This document shows, piece by piece, positions 16,664 to 25,097 of a stretch of 64,000 bases of DNA (position 1 is the first letter of the stretch; the number at the start of each line of letters is the position of its first letter). The notes under the pieces were generated by a model. That model was not told the origin of the DNA and made no database searches. It saw only the letters and a list, made by a program, of their open reading frames with translations. The DNA is taken from contig OY782680.1 of the NCBI GenBank assembly GCA_963678085.1, positions 3,100,001-3,164,000 of the forward strand, given 5' to 3'. Source of the stretch: Aliishimia sp963678085 (lineage in GTDB: Bacteria; Pseudomonadota; Alphaproteobacteria; Rhodobacterales; Rhodobacteraceae). The position numbers were made by a program, and so were the translations under genes.

Positions 16664-17746
16664 TTATTCGGCTGGGTCGCCGCTTTCCTCAATAAACTGG
16701 ATCAATTCGGATCCCTCAAGCACCTTACGGCCCTCAACCGTCAGGCGAAGATGCCCAACAAGCGGTAGCAAAGGGGTAAAATCATCAACCTTGGTGCGGG
16801 TCAGGTTTAGCGTGATCAGCGCGCGGCATCCTGCAAGGGGCGCCACGTCTCTGACACGGGTACCGTTCAACGAAAGGTTTTCGATACTTACATTACCCTC
16901 TAAGGGGGATAGATCATAGATCTGGCTGTTCATAGCCGAAAGGGTTTTGAGATTTTCCGCAGCAGCGAGAACGGAGATATCAGAAACTTGAGTACCCGAA
17001 ATCGACAATTTTTCAAGGTTCGGAGCATGGGCGAGAGCAGAAATATCCTCTAGGCTGGATCTAAGTGCGGATACATAGCGCAGGCCCGGCCCTGGCACAA
17101 AACCATCCAAGCTACGCAACCCGCTGCTGCTGACCGTCAATCTTTCCAAGCCGGGCAAGGGCCCAACACCGCTAAGGTCGTAGGTTCCAGGCTTGATAGA
17201 TAGGGTGCCCAGCGCGCGCGCCTGTGATAAGCCTTGCAGATCCTTCAGCTCTTCTCCTTCGAGATGCAAGTCGGTCAATTGTGAAAGCGTCGCCTTGGGT
17301 ATCTGATCGACCCGCTCGAATCCCTTCACATTCTGCAACTTAAGCCATCTAAGGTCACTCAGCGCCTCAAGAAAAGTGAACTCCGCAATCCCAGTATTCT
17401 CAAGAGATAGGCCGTTCAAAGGGACAGAAGCAAGAACCTCGGCGTTCGTGAGGGGAACATTGATCACTGTAAGCTCAGTGAGCTTGTCATGTTCTGCGAG
17501 CAAAGCAAGGTCGAGCGGTGGTAGATCCCCTCCATCTCCTTCGATCACTACAGTTTCTAGCCACGGCATCTGCGCTAGGGGAGACCAATCAAACGCCTCG
17601 CCGTCCGCGTAAAAATTTACCGAACTGTCATCTCGGGTCACACAGGCCCCCGCGAATTCGATACACTCCTCGCTCCCTGCCACCGCCGACACGGGAGCCG
17701 CAAGCGTGAACATCGCGAAGCACCTACGTAAAAAACCAATAATCAT
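16664..17746 (-). CDS. Leucine-rich-repeat protein, paralogue 2 (secreted)
   Basis: The 360-residue protein has a good Sec signal peptide (MIIGFLRRCFAMFTLAAPVSAVA, cleavage after AVA) followed by SEECIEFAGACVTRDD with two Cys, then leucine-rich repeats from about residue 65 to 345. It is colinear with paralogue 1 and is roughly half identical by eye. It lacks one 22-residue repeat unit near the C-terminus (SPLAGLENLTRLNIAGTKI in paralogue 1). Probably periplasmic or exported; ligand unknown. The pair most likely arose by tandem duplication. Confidence 0.75.
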   Translation of the reverse strand: MIIGFLRRCFAMFTLAAPVSAVAGSEECIEFAGACVTRDDSSVNFYADGEAFDWSPLAQMPWLETVVIEGDGGDLPPLDLALLAEHDKLTELTVINVPLTNAEVLASVPLNGLSLENTGIAEFTFLEALSDLRWLKLQNVKGFERVDQIPKATLSQLTDLHLEGEELKDLQGLSQARALGTLSIKPGTYDLSGVGPLPGLERLTVSSSGLRSLDGFVPGPGLRYVSALRSSLEDISALAHAPNLEKLSISGTQVSDISVLAAAENLKTLSAMNSQIYDLSPLEGNVSIENLSLNGTRVRDVAPLAGCRALITLNLTRTKVDDFTPLLPLVGHLRLTVEGRKVLEGSELIQFIEESGDPAE

Positions 17747-17868
17747 ACCAAAACCGGGATCTATTGCGTGTAACGATTCTTAGGTCGCAAGGGTATTGCC
17801 TTGAGGCCCATAGAGCAAGTGCGTCGCGCCGTCTGTATCCCCGAGAAACAAGTGAAACTCAGCGCAGG

Positions 17869-18990
17869 TCAACCTACCAAAGCCGCGCCTTCCGCCATGG
17901 CACCAAGTTTTGCATAGGCGATTTCTGGATCAACCGCGCCAAAGCCCGCAAAGGTGCCAAAGCCGCAATCAGAGCCCGCGATCACCCGCTCAGCGCCCAC
18001 GATATCCACAAAGCGGGCGATCCGCTGGGCCACAAGCTCTGGATGCTCCACAAAATTTGTTGTCGTATCCACAACGCCGGGCACAAGCACCTTGTCATCG
18101 GGAATATCACCTTTGCGGTCGCGAAACACGCTCCATTCATGGCCATGGCGCGGGTTCGAGGTTTCAAACAGCACATAACGCGCCTTGGCAGACATCAGCG
18201 TGTCGAACATTTTCGCCATAGGAATATCGCAGACATGCGGCCCCTCGTAATTGCCCCAACAGATATGGATGCGCACTTTTTCCGCTGGCACATCTGAGAG
18301 CGCATAGTTCAGCGCCTCCACATGGCTATCGGCGACCTTGATGAAGTCCTCATCCGAAAGCTCGGTGAACAGCATATGCCGAGACAGCGCCAGATCCGGG
18401 CAATCGAGCTGTAGATCCAGACCAGAGGCGACAATCGTTTCATATTCTTCTTTCATCGCCTCTGCGAGCGCAGCCAAATACGCCTCACGCGTCGGGTAGA
18501 AATCATTTTGCAAGAATAGCGAGATCACCCCAGGCGAGGCCGCATTCATAAACCCGCGCGCGGCCCCATGCGCTGCCATGGCCGCTTTGAGATTGTCGAT
18601 ATCCTTTTGCAGCTCGCCCTGCCCTTTTGACTTTACCTCTCCCACACACATGGGGCGGGCATATTGGGGCGTGCCGCCATCATTGGCCAAGCGCTGCAAA
18701 AAGGAGGGAAAGAGCTTAAGATCCGCAGGCGCATTGCGCGGGCTATCCCCATCAAAGCCGGTATAGCGATCCTTAACATAGGTCGCATAAGAGATCTTCG
18801 AGGTCTCCCCATCACTCACAATATCCACGCCGGCTTTGACCTGCTTTGCCACCGTTTCATCCACCGCCCGTGTCATGGCCGCATCGAACTGCGCCTGGTC
18901 GTAGTCCTGCCCACGCTCGCGGGCAAAGATGAAATCCACCACCTCTTGGCTGCGCGGCAGGCTCCCCACATGGGTTGTTTGGATGGTCAT
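17869..18990 (-). CDS. MetE C-terminal-domain family zinc methyltransferase-like protein
   Basis: The 373-residue protein has only the catalytic half of cobalamin-independent methionine synthase. It starts THVGSLPRSQEVVDF and keeps the zinc ligands expected in the fold: His and Cys in IHICWGNYEGPH, Glu in FETSNPRHGHEW and Cys in IAGSDCGFG. Stand-alone proteins of this kind use methyl donors or acceptors other than folate and homocysteine, or act on CoM-type thiols. It is the last gene of the long minus operon starting at 28480, 37 bp after the unknown protein at 19028. Its presence suggests that the imported compound carries a methyl or thioether group; that is inference. Confidence 0.8.
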   Translation of the reverse strand: MTIQTTHVGSLPRSQEVVDFIFARERGQDYDQAQFDAAMTRAVDETVAKQVKAGVDIVSDGETSKISYATYVKDRYTGFDGDSPRNAPADLKLFPSFLQRLANDGGTPQYARPMCVGEVKSKGQGELQKDIDNLKAAMAAHGAARGFMNAASPGVISLFLQNDFYPTREAYLAALAEAMKEEYETIVASGLDLQLDCPDLALSRHMLFTELSDEDFIKVADSHVEALNYALSDVPAEKVRIHICWGNYEGPHVCDIPMAKMFDTLMSAKARYVLFETSNPRHGHEWSVFRDRKGDIPDDKVLVPGVVDTTTNFVEHPELVAQRIARFVDIVGAERVIAGSDCGFGTFAGFGAVDPEIAYAKLGAMAEGAALVG

Positions 18991-19027
18991 TGGTGTTCCT
19001 TTCGGTAGGGGTCGGCTCGTTTTGAAA

Positions 19028-19672
19028 TCAGTAGATTATGCACAGCAAAGCGCTATCGTTCTTGTGCGCCTGATCGAGATAGCCTGCCATGGCCTTGATA
19101 TAGCCAAAGCTTTGCAGAAGGTTCGTGATCAGGCTGGTCGAGCCATGCGCCTCAATCACCGGCAGAGTTTCGGGCGGATAGTCACCTGGGTGATACCCTT
19201 CGGGGCTGGCGGCCTGCCAAAGACAGTGGAGATCGTCTGGGCTTGGTATGGTCACGGCCGAAAATAGCTTGAGCAATGGATGCTTCTTGGACTCGGATGC
19301 GCCTTGCATAAAGGCCCGCATCTTCTCGACCTCCTCTCTACACAGATCAAGGCAGGGGGATGGATCGCGTGCTAGCCTTGGCCCAAAAGCTGCCAAATCA
19401 TAGGCGAGCACCCCGCATAGCTCGTTGGGAACAAAAACGAATTCGCTCTTTGAAAAATCCCCAACGGGCTTGATCGGTGTTCCCATCGCCTCCATCAACG
19501 GATGCAGCAGGACTAAATGGTCATAGCTATCGCCGTGAAATAACCACATCTTCCCGTTGTCACTCGCATCTGCGATGGCCTTGGAGAACCGGTGCAAGGC
19601 AAACTCATCCTCACCGCCCGGCAGCGCGCCATCGCCTAACTCTATAATCAGCTCAGTCGTAAAATCACCCAT
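19028..19672 (-). CDS. Hypothetical protein, 214 residues
   Basis: I do not recognise a family. The protein is soluble and acidic, with no signal peptide, and with Cys/His residues scattered (LCGVLAYD, PCLDLCREEV, LHCLWQAAS). It lies in the minus operon between a SAM methyltransferase (57 bp upstream) and the MetE-like gene (37 bp downstream), so co-expression is likely. It could also be an unrelated insertion, since spacing here is looser than in the coupled part of the operon. Confidence 0.55.
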   Translation of the reverse strand: MGDFTTELIIELGDGALPGGEDEFALHRFSKAIADASDNGKMWLFHGDSYDHLVLLHPLMEAMGTPIKPVGDFSKSEFVFVPNELCGVLAYDLAAFGPRLARDPSPCLDLCREEVEKMRAFMQGASESKKHPLLKLFSAVTIPSPDDLHCLWQAASPEGYHPGDYPPETLPVIEAHGSTSLITNLLQSFGYIKAMAGYLDQAHKNDSALLCIIY

Positions 19673-19729
19673 GGCTCAGCGCTCGCAGATAGGGTGTTCA
19701 AATTTGGCACTCTTCATAGTTCCCTCATA

Positions 19730-20335
19730 TCACAAATCGTTACGCGCCATCAGCACCGTATGGCTGGCGCATTCGGGATCTTCCGCCAAGAACCCGGTGA
19801 GGCGCAACCCGGCCCGCTCTAAAATCTGCACATATTCAGACGGGGAGAGGCTGGCGTGATAGACTGTTTGGCCGGCGACCGTGCCTATCGCCTCGCCAAG
19901 GCTGGGCCCAACCGTCAGCAAGAGCGAGCCGCCTGGCTTTAGATGCGCCGCCATACGCGGCAGGCAGGTGCGCTGCTCATCCGGGGTCAGGTGGAAAAAG
20001 CTGTTCCAGGCCACAATCCCGTCAAAGCGCTCGGGCAGCTCCAGCACCCGCATATCGGCGCACCGCCAATCCCCATCCGGCCACCGGCTGCGCGCAATTT
20101 CAAGCATCGCTTGCGCATAATCAACGCCCGTGACCTGAAAGCCTTCGGCCAGAAACCAGCGCGCAATCGGCTCGCCCGCGCCGCAACCCAGATCCAGCAC
20201 ATGCCCAGCTGATGGCAGACAGGCGGTAAACCGCGCCAGCCAACGCCCCTCAAACAAGGCACGCGATCGTTGCGCATCATATGCGGCGGCATTGGCCTCG
20301 TAGACCGCTTGGCTCGTCTCGGGATCAGGCATCAT
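19730..20335 (-). CDS. Class I SAM-dependent methyltransferase
   Basis: It has the canonical motif I VLDLGCGAGEP, then a VTGVDYAQAMLEIAR strand-2 acidic loop, RFDGIVAWNSFFHL and LKPGGSLLLTVG, so it is a typical Methyltransf_25/11 enzyme of about 200 residues. I chose the double ATG at 20335/20332, which overlaps the upstream bicupin stop by 8-11 bp. The frame opens 60 bp earlier, but those residues (MRRCIISLALAI) lie inside the bicupin gene. Substrate unknown; its place in the LacI-type operon suggests a role in processing the imported compound. Confidence 0.8.
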   Translation of the reverse strand: MMPDPETSQAVYEANAAAYDAQRSRALFEGRWLARFTACLPSAGHVLDLGCGAGEPIARWFLAEGFQVTGVDYAQAMLEIARSRWPDGDWRCADMRVLELPERFDGIVAWNSFFHLTPDEQRTCLPRMAAHLKPGGSLLLTVGPSLGEAIGTVAGQTVYHASLSPSEYVQILERAGLRLTGFLAEDPECASHTVLMARNDL

Positions 20336-21293
20336 CCGGGCGCCATGTGAGACCCGCAGGATCGCCAGTGCCAACGATATGATACAGCGCCGCATCCCCG
20401 GTCATCGACGGGTAGGCGCAATGATCCAGGTTCTCAGGCACGCTCATCGTATCACCCGGCGCAAGAACGGTGCTGCCGCCCTGCCAATCAACGCGCCAAT
20501 GCCCGGTGACAGGCATCAAAACGCAAGGTTTGTCATGACTGTGCATGGTTGGCGACGCAGAGGCACGGGTTATGAAATGCACCTCAAAGCCGGGGCGGTC
20601 GCGCAGCACGCCATCGTCGCCAATCACCTTGACCGGAGCCTTGTCGGCATAAGCCACAAGATCCCAATAACGGGCGATGAAATTGGGGATCACCTGAGCG
20701 GTCGTTGGCTCCCCGCGTTTGGCAAGTTCTGCATCGCTCATCAGTGGCATTGGCGCGACACCTTCGGGCAGATGCTCTTGGTTCTTGGTATCATAGAGGC
20801 GACCGGTTTCGGCCAGCACCAACCCGTGATCGGCGGCGTCTTCGATCACTTGCGGTGCCCACATGACCCCGCCCCCGGCATCATCCCCGCCCAAAATCGC
20901 CATGATCATCCCATAATCATCGCCGATATTCTCAAACCCGCGGAAAATGCCGGTCGGTATGTTAAAGATATCGCCCTTTTCCAGCACAATCTCACCGGCA
21001 TCGCCATAGCGGCCCCAGAAAAACCGCCAACGCCCTGAGAGCACAAAGAAGGCCTCGGCTGTGCGGTGATCATGCAAGCTGTTGCGACATTTCGGAGGCT
21101 GGCCCGCCGCGCCAATATTGAACCCATGCGGGATCGAAATATGCACATGTTGGTCGGGCGATTCCGAGACCCCGCCGCCAATGATGGTGAAATTCTCCTT
21201 TTGATCACTGCCCGGCGTATGCGCGTCGATAAAAGCAGTTTTACAGGGGCGCAGCTCCCCATAACGAACGATGCGGTCCTCAAAAGACGTCAT
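20325..21293 (-). CDS. Bicupin, gentisate-dioxygenase-like architecture
   Basis: The 322-residue protein has two cupin domains. Domain 1 (about 70-135) contains SLHDHRTAEAFFVLSGRWRF, with His residues of the metal site, and GDIFNIPTGIFRGFEN. Domain 2 (about 245-315) contains MHSHDKPCVLMPVTGHWRV and GDTMSVPENLDH. Two metal-binding cupins in one chain occur in dioxygenases and isomerases of aromatic or sugar-acid pathways; which reaction is unknown. It sits 15 bp after the SnoaL-like gene in the minus operon. No signal peptide, so cytoplasmic. Confidence 0.75.
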   Translation of the reverse strand: MTSFEDRIVRYGELRPCKTAFIDAHTPGSDQKENFTIIGGGVSESPDQHVHISIPHGFNIGAAGQPPKCRNSLHDHRTAEAFFVLSGRWRFFWGRYGDAGEIVLEKGDIFNIPTGIFRGFENIGDDYGMIMAILGGDDAGGGVMWAPQVIEDAADHGLVLAETGRLYDTKNQEHLPEGVAPMPLMSDAELAKRGEPTTAQVIPNFIARYWDLVAYADKAPVKVIGDDGVLRDRPGFEVHFITRASASPTMHSHDKPCVLMPVTGHWRVDWQGGSTVLAPGDTMSVPENLDHCAYPSMTGDAALYHIVGTGDPAGLTWRPDDA

Positions 21294-21308
21294 TTTGGTC
21301 TCCTAAAT

Positions 21309-22277
21309 TCAACCTGTATGCAGCAGGATCTGTTTCCAGATCGCAGTTTCATCAAATAGCGTATATTCGCGGCGCAGGCCCCAGGGGCCAAATTCTGCGT
21401 GCGAGGCTCCCATCACATAGACCTGCGCGCCGGTGGGCGCTCCAAAGACGCCCCATCCATCATGCTTGCCCCACAGGCTCCAGCGGATCGCGGCGCGCGG
21501 CGGCATCATGGGATCATCGCGGCCAATCTGATGCTCGATCTTAAACTCGGCATTTGGAAAAGAGGCGCGCAACCCCATCCAAAACTGATCTGCCCCGTCA
21601 TGGGAAAGCGCGGAAACCCCGCCCGGCAGCTCCAGATTTACCGCCCGATCATACTCTTTTGGGATCACCGCGAAATCCGCGCCCATAATCCGGGTGAGCA
21701 GATCGGCGTATCGCTCGCCCCATTCATTGTCATTGCCGCGCCCTTTATAGGGGCCCTCAATGTTCAACTCTTGCGTGAAGGGCTTGACGCAAGCCTCTGG
21801 CCCACCTTCATTTTTTATCAGATCGCGCGCATAGTCTTTTGGATCCCAACCCAATTGTCTGACAATTGCACCTTGGTCCCGAATAAGCCACTCATCATTG
21901 ATCTGATTGTTAATTGCATGACAATCAGCGATGATCCGGTAACTCAGCTTTTTGCCCGTGGGCGCACCATATACCCCGGCGTTGGCATGGGTCGCGGTCG
22001 AGTGCAGCCGGTGCGAGCTCAGCATGCCCTCCTCCGGGCTGCCCGACCAAATCACATCCTCACCAAACAGAGTTCTATCAGGAAACTCGGCCAGCGTTGC
22101 CATCGTCGCCGCAATCACCCCTTGGTTGCCCACCACCATCGACGCAGGCGAGCGCACTGGGATGTCGGGCGCGTAATACTCATGCAATGTGGCGATGCCG
22201 CGATCTTCCCAAATTTCCTTTGTAATTCCAATGATGTAATCTGGGAAATCTTCCCAGCGGTTCGAAAAGCCCTTCAT
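21309..22277 (-). CDS. SnoaL/NTF2-fold ester-cyclase-like protein (paralogue A, two domains)
   Basis: The 322 residues contain two NTF2-like cone folds: about residues 10-150 (EYYAPDIPVRSPASMVVGNQGV; SYRIIADCHAINNQINDEWLIRD) and about 185-310 (GADQFWMGLRASFPNAEFKIEH; RAAIRWSLWGKHDGWGVFGAPTGAQVYVMG). Such folds act as cyclases, isomerases, dehydratases or hydrolases on small hydrophobic or sugar-like substrates. I chose ATG 22277 because it gives an ATGA overlap with the LacI gene like other junctions in this operon; ATG 22286 is an alternative. It is the most divergent of four SnoaL-like proteins in the island. Confidence 0.75.
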   Translation of the reverse strand: MKGFSNRWEDFPDYIIGITKEIWEDRGIATLHEYYAPDIPVRSPASMVVGNQGVIAATMATLAEFPDRTLFGEDVIWSGSPEEGMLSSHRLHSTATHANAGVYGAPTGKKLSYRIIADCHAINNQINDEWLIRDQGAIVRQLGWDPKDYARDLIKNEGGPEACVKPFTQELNIEGPYKGRGNDNEWGERYADLLTRIMGADFAVIPKEYDRAVNLELPGGVSALSHDGADQFWMGLRASFPNAEFKIEHQIGRDDPMMPPRAAIRWSLWGKHDGWGVFGAPTGAQVYVMGASHAEFGPWGLRREYTLFDETAIWKQILLHTG

Positions 22278-23293
22278 ATTTTCCATCCTTTTGGCACGCG
22301 CGCCGATCCCCGCACCATAAGCGGCGCGTCGATGGTCACTTTGCGCGGGATTGCGTCTTTCTGCTCGATTTGCTCGATGAGCATCGCGACCGTTTCAGCC
22401 ACCATGCGATTGGCCGCCTGGCGCACAGTTGTCAGATTATAAGCAGGCCAAGCCGCAAGCGGGACGTCATCATAGCCCACAACCGAGACATCCCCCGGCA
22501 CCGACAGGCCCAGCTCAAAGCGCAACACATCCATCACCGCGAACGCCATGTGATCATTTGCGACGAAAACCGCGTCCGGGGGCTCGGCCTTATCGAACAT
22601 CTCGCGCGCCGCCGCTTTTGCTTTGTCTTGCGAAAAATCCCCAATCGCGCGTGCGGCCAACGACAGCCCCGCCTCTTTCAGTCCAGAGACAAAGCCAAAC
22701 TCGCGGTCGCGCTGCGTCGAGGCCCCCTCCCATCCGGCGATATAACCAAGGCGCTCATGCCCGCCCGCAAGTAAAAATTCAGCCACTTTGCGCCCGCCAG
22801 CGCAATTGTCTGACATTACAGAGGACAGGCTTTCATCATCCTGGCCCCGGTTAAAAAGCACGACAGGAACACCCGCTGATTTGCACCGCGCCGTCAAATC
22901 CGAGCCCAGCGCAACCGAAGCGGCAACAATGCCATCAACCTGATAATCTAGGATCTCATCCACAACGGCATCTATGTTTCCCGCAGTTTGTGAGGCCATG
23001 AAGATCAGCACATGATAGCCCCGTTCCTGCAGCGCATTGGATAGAATCTCGAGCGCTTGCGGGTAGAAATAATTATCGAGATAGGCCACGACGAGGCCAA
23101 TTATCCGACTTTTTCCAGAGACCATTGCGCGGGCCAGAACATTGGGGCGATAGTCAAGCTCTGCGGCAGCTTTGCGCACTTTTTCAGCCGTTTGGGCAGA
23201 GGCAGAGGCGCCGGGCGTAAAGACCCGGCTCACGGCCGAGATGCTGACCCCGGCCCGCTTTGCCACCATTGCCAATGTCGCCCGCTCCCCCAT
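22274..23293 (-). CDS. LacI-family transcriptional regulator of the catabolic island
   Basis: The 339-residue protein has an N-terminal LacI helix-turn-helix (about residues 6-28, LAMVAKRAGVSISAVSRVFT) with hinge YRPNVLARAMVSGKS, then a periplasmic-binding-like effector domain (FNRGQDD, GYIAGWEG, VFVANDHMAFAVMDVLR, SVVGYDDVPLAAWP). It lies inside the operon between an SDR (TAATG overlap) and a SnoaL-like gene (ATGA overlap). The palindromic sites at 28494-28509 and 29465-29480 have the LacI-operator form with a central CG and are the likely targets, so it is probably autoregulatory and induced by the pathway substrate. Confidence 0.92.
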   Translation of the reverse strand: MGERATLAMVAKRAGVSISAVSRVFTPGASASAQTAEKVRKAAAELDYRPNVLARAMVSGKSRIIGLVVAYLDNYFYPQALEILSNALQERGYHVLIFMASQTAGNIDAVVDEILDYQVDGIVAASVALGSDLTARCKSAGVPVVLFNRGQDDESLSSVMSDNCAGGRKVAEFLLAGGHERLGYIAGWEGASTQRDREFGFVSGLKEAGLSLAARAIGDFSQDKAKAAAREMFDKAEPPDAVFVANDHMAFAVMDVLRFELGLSVPGDVSVVGYDDVPLAAWPAYNLTTVRQAANRMVAETVAMLIEQIEQKDAIPRKVTIDAPLMVRGSARVPKGWKI

Positions 23294-24051
23294 TAGTCTG
23301 CCGTCCAGCCGCCATCAATCAGCATCGAAGTGCCCGTGACCATTGCCGAGGCATCGGAGGCCAGGAACAGCACAGCGCCCATGATGTCTTCGACCTCACC
23401 GATCCGGGGCAGCTTGATCTTGCTCAGCACCCATTCGACCATCTCGGGGCGCGAGAATGTTTGCTCGGTCAGCGTGGTTTTTACAAATGTCGGACAAATG
23501 GTGTTGATACGAATATTTGCCTTACCCCATTCAATCGCCATGGCTTTGACCATGCCTTCTACGCCCCATTTGGAGGCGCAATAGACCGCCCGCTCTAGCC
23601 CGCCCACATGGCCCATCTGGCTCGAGATATGGATGATGGAGCCGGGCTTGCCTGCGTCCATCAACGCCTTTCCAGCTGCCGCAGAAAGGAAATAGGCCCC
23701 TTTCAGATTGACATCCATAACCGCGTCAAAATCGGCCTCTTGCGTATCTATGGATTTTGAGTGACGCGCCAGGCCTGCAGAATTTACGACAATATCATAG
23801 GGTTGATCAAAGAGTGCCTGCGTTGCTGCCACGTCGGTTTGATCGAAAGAAATCCCGCGCGCCTGCCAGCCTTGCGCCCGCAGCGCCTGAGCCGCTCCGT
23901 CCACGACCTCAGCGCGGCGCGCAGCGATTGTGACCTCTGCCCCCGCTTCGGCCAGCGCAACCGAGGCGCCGAGGCCGATGCCTGTTGCGCCGCCTGTCAC
24001 CAAAGCCCTTTTGCCTGACAATTGAAATGAGGGCGGATTTGGCAAATTCAT
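23293..24051 (-). CDS. Short-chain dehydrogenase/reductase
   Basis: The 252-residue protein is a classical SDR: TGGATGIG at 19-26 for NAD(P) binding, NSAG, the catalytic Ser in IIHISSQMG and YCASK for Tyr and Lys, with an MLIDGGW C-terminus. It oxidises or reduces a secondary alcohol/ketone. Its stop shares one base with the LacI start (TAATG) and its own start overlaps the upstream SnoaL-like gene (ATGA). With the HpsN-like enzyme it gives the operon two separate alcohol dehydrogenases. Confidence 0.92.
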   Translation of the reverse strand: MNLPNPPSFQLSGKRALVTGGATGIGLGASVALAEAGAEVTIAARRAEVVDGAAQALRAQGWQARGISFDQTDVAATQALFDQPYDIVVNSAGLARHSKSIDTQEADFDAVMDVNLKGAYFLSAAAGKALMDAGKPGSIIHISSQMGHVGGLERAVYCASKWGVEGMVKAMAIEWGKANIRINTICPTFVKTTLTEQTFSRPEMVEWVLSKIKLPRIGEVEDIMGAVLFLASDASAMVTGTSMLIDGGWTAD

Positions 24052-25097
24052 CGTGCTTTTCCTGTTTCTGAATCAAAGCCTTGTCGGGCTTTATTAAACT
24101 CTCTCATCCGGGCCAGAACATCAACGCCGAGCTGGCGATAGGCGTCCAGAATATCAACCATGACCCAGTTTTCCCGGATCTTACCATCCTCAAGGCGCCA
24201 AAAGTCCAGGCTCTTCATGGTGATTTTCTTACCCGCCGGCGCAATGCCCATCCAGCCATCATGGGTCAGGGTCTGGATCATATTGGGCCAGCCGGTGACA
24301 GCCACATAATCGGCATCCCCAAAGAAGTGATAGATGATCTTGTCGCGCTCAAAGCCTCGGTCGGGCATGGCGGCCAGAAACGGGATTTGGTGCCAGTTTC
24401 GAAATCCGGCAATGCCACGTCCGGTGCCGATCCCCGCAGGGCCGTACCAGTTCATGCGTTCATGCCAGAAACGGGGCATCTCCATCACCTCGGGACCGCC
24501 TTGGGAGGGGTGACGCTTCATATGTTCCAGCATGTCCACCACATGAGCGCAGGAGGCGTTGGAGCGCGCCGCATCCCAAGGGCCGGGCACAACCCCGTCC
24601 AGCGTTGCCGGGCCGGGAATGCAGAATTCGAGCCCCAGGCTTGGTGCCATCGGCCAGGCCCCGGCCTGCATCATCAGCTCTGGGATATCCCAAAGCGTCT
24701 GGATCTCTACGACCTTACCGCCCTCGAAACGATAAAATTCATGAAAGCGCATATGGGCCAGATGGCCGGTGGGCGGGATGTCCATCCACGGGGCGACAAA
24801 GGTGCCCACATAATGCCCGCCGCACCCGATCCAGTCGCCGCCATGATCCGTGAGCCCGCCCATGACGATCCAGTCGCGCCGTTCCAGATCCGGCATTGCG
24901 GCCAAGAGCGGCGCATAGCAGCGATCATAGAACTCGATCGGCCCGGTCATATCATCCAGCGGATAAGGCATATGGATCACCGCATCCGGGGCAATCAGCG
25001 CCTCCAGCGCCGCGCGCACGCACGCTTCATCAAAATTATACATCGCCTCGCGCAGCGGCGCGATCAGGGTCTTGTTTTTCGTGTGGATACAACTCAT
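24048..25097 (-). CDS. SnoaL/NTF2-fold protein (paralogue B, two domains)
   Basis: It has 349 residues with two NTF2-like domains: about 10-150 (APDAVIHMPYPLDDMTGP; MDIPPTGHLAHMRFHEFYRFEGGKVVE) and about 205-335 (WHERMNWYGPAGIG; GIAPAGKKITMKSLDFWRLEDGKIRENWVMVDILD). The GKI-ENWVMVD ending is typical of SnoaL-like cyclases. It shares the WYGPAGIG motif with the protein at 33032-34045. I chose ATG 25097, which overlaps the HpsN-like stop as ATGA; the frame is open 60 bp further upstream. The reaction is unknown. Confidence 0.8.
   Translation of the reverse strand: MSCIHTKNKTLIAPLREAMYNFDEACVRAALEALIAPDAVIHMPYPLDDMTGPIEFYDRCYAPLLAAMPDLERRDWIVMGGLTDHGGDWIGCGGHYVGTFVAPWMDIPPTGHLAHMRFHEFYRFEGGKVVEIQTLWDIPELMMQAGAWPMAPSLGLEFCIPGPATLDGVVPGPWDAARSNASCAHVVDMLEHMKRHPSQGGPEVMEMPRFWHERMNWYGPAGIGTGRGIAGFRNWHQIPFLAAMPDRGFERDKIIYHFFGDADYVAVTGWPNMIQTLTHDGWMGIAPAGKKITMKSLDFWRLEDGKIRENWVMVDILDAYRQLGVDVLARMREFNKARQGFDSETGKAR

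Noticed and set aside
17869..18990. Annotation as full methionine synthase MetE
   Set aside because: It has only the C-terminal catalytic half (373 residues) and lies in a catabolic operon, so it is reported as a family member only.
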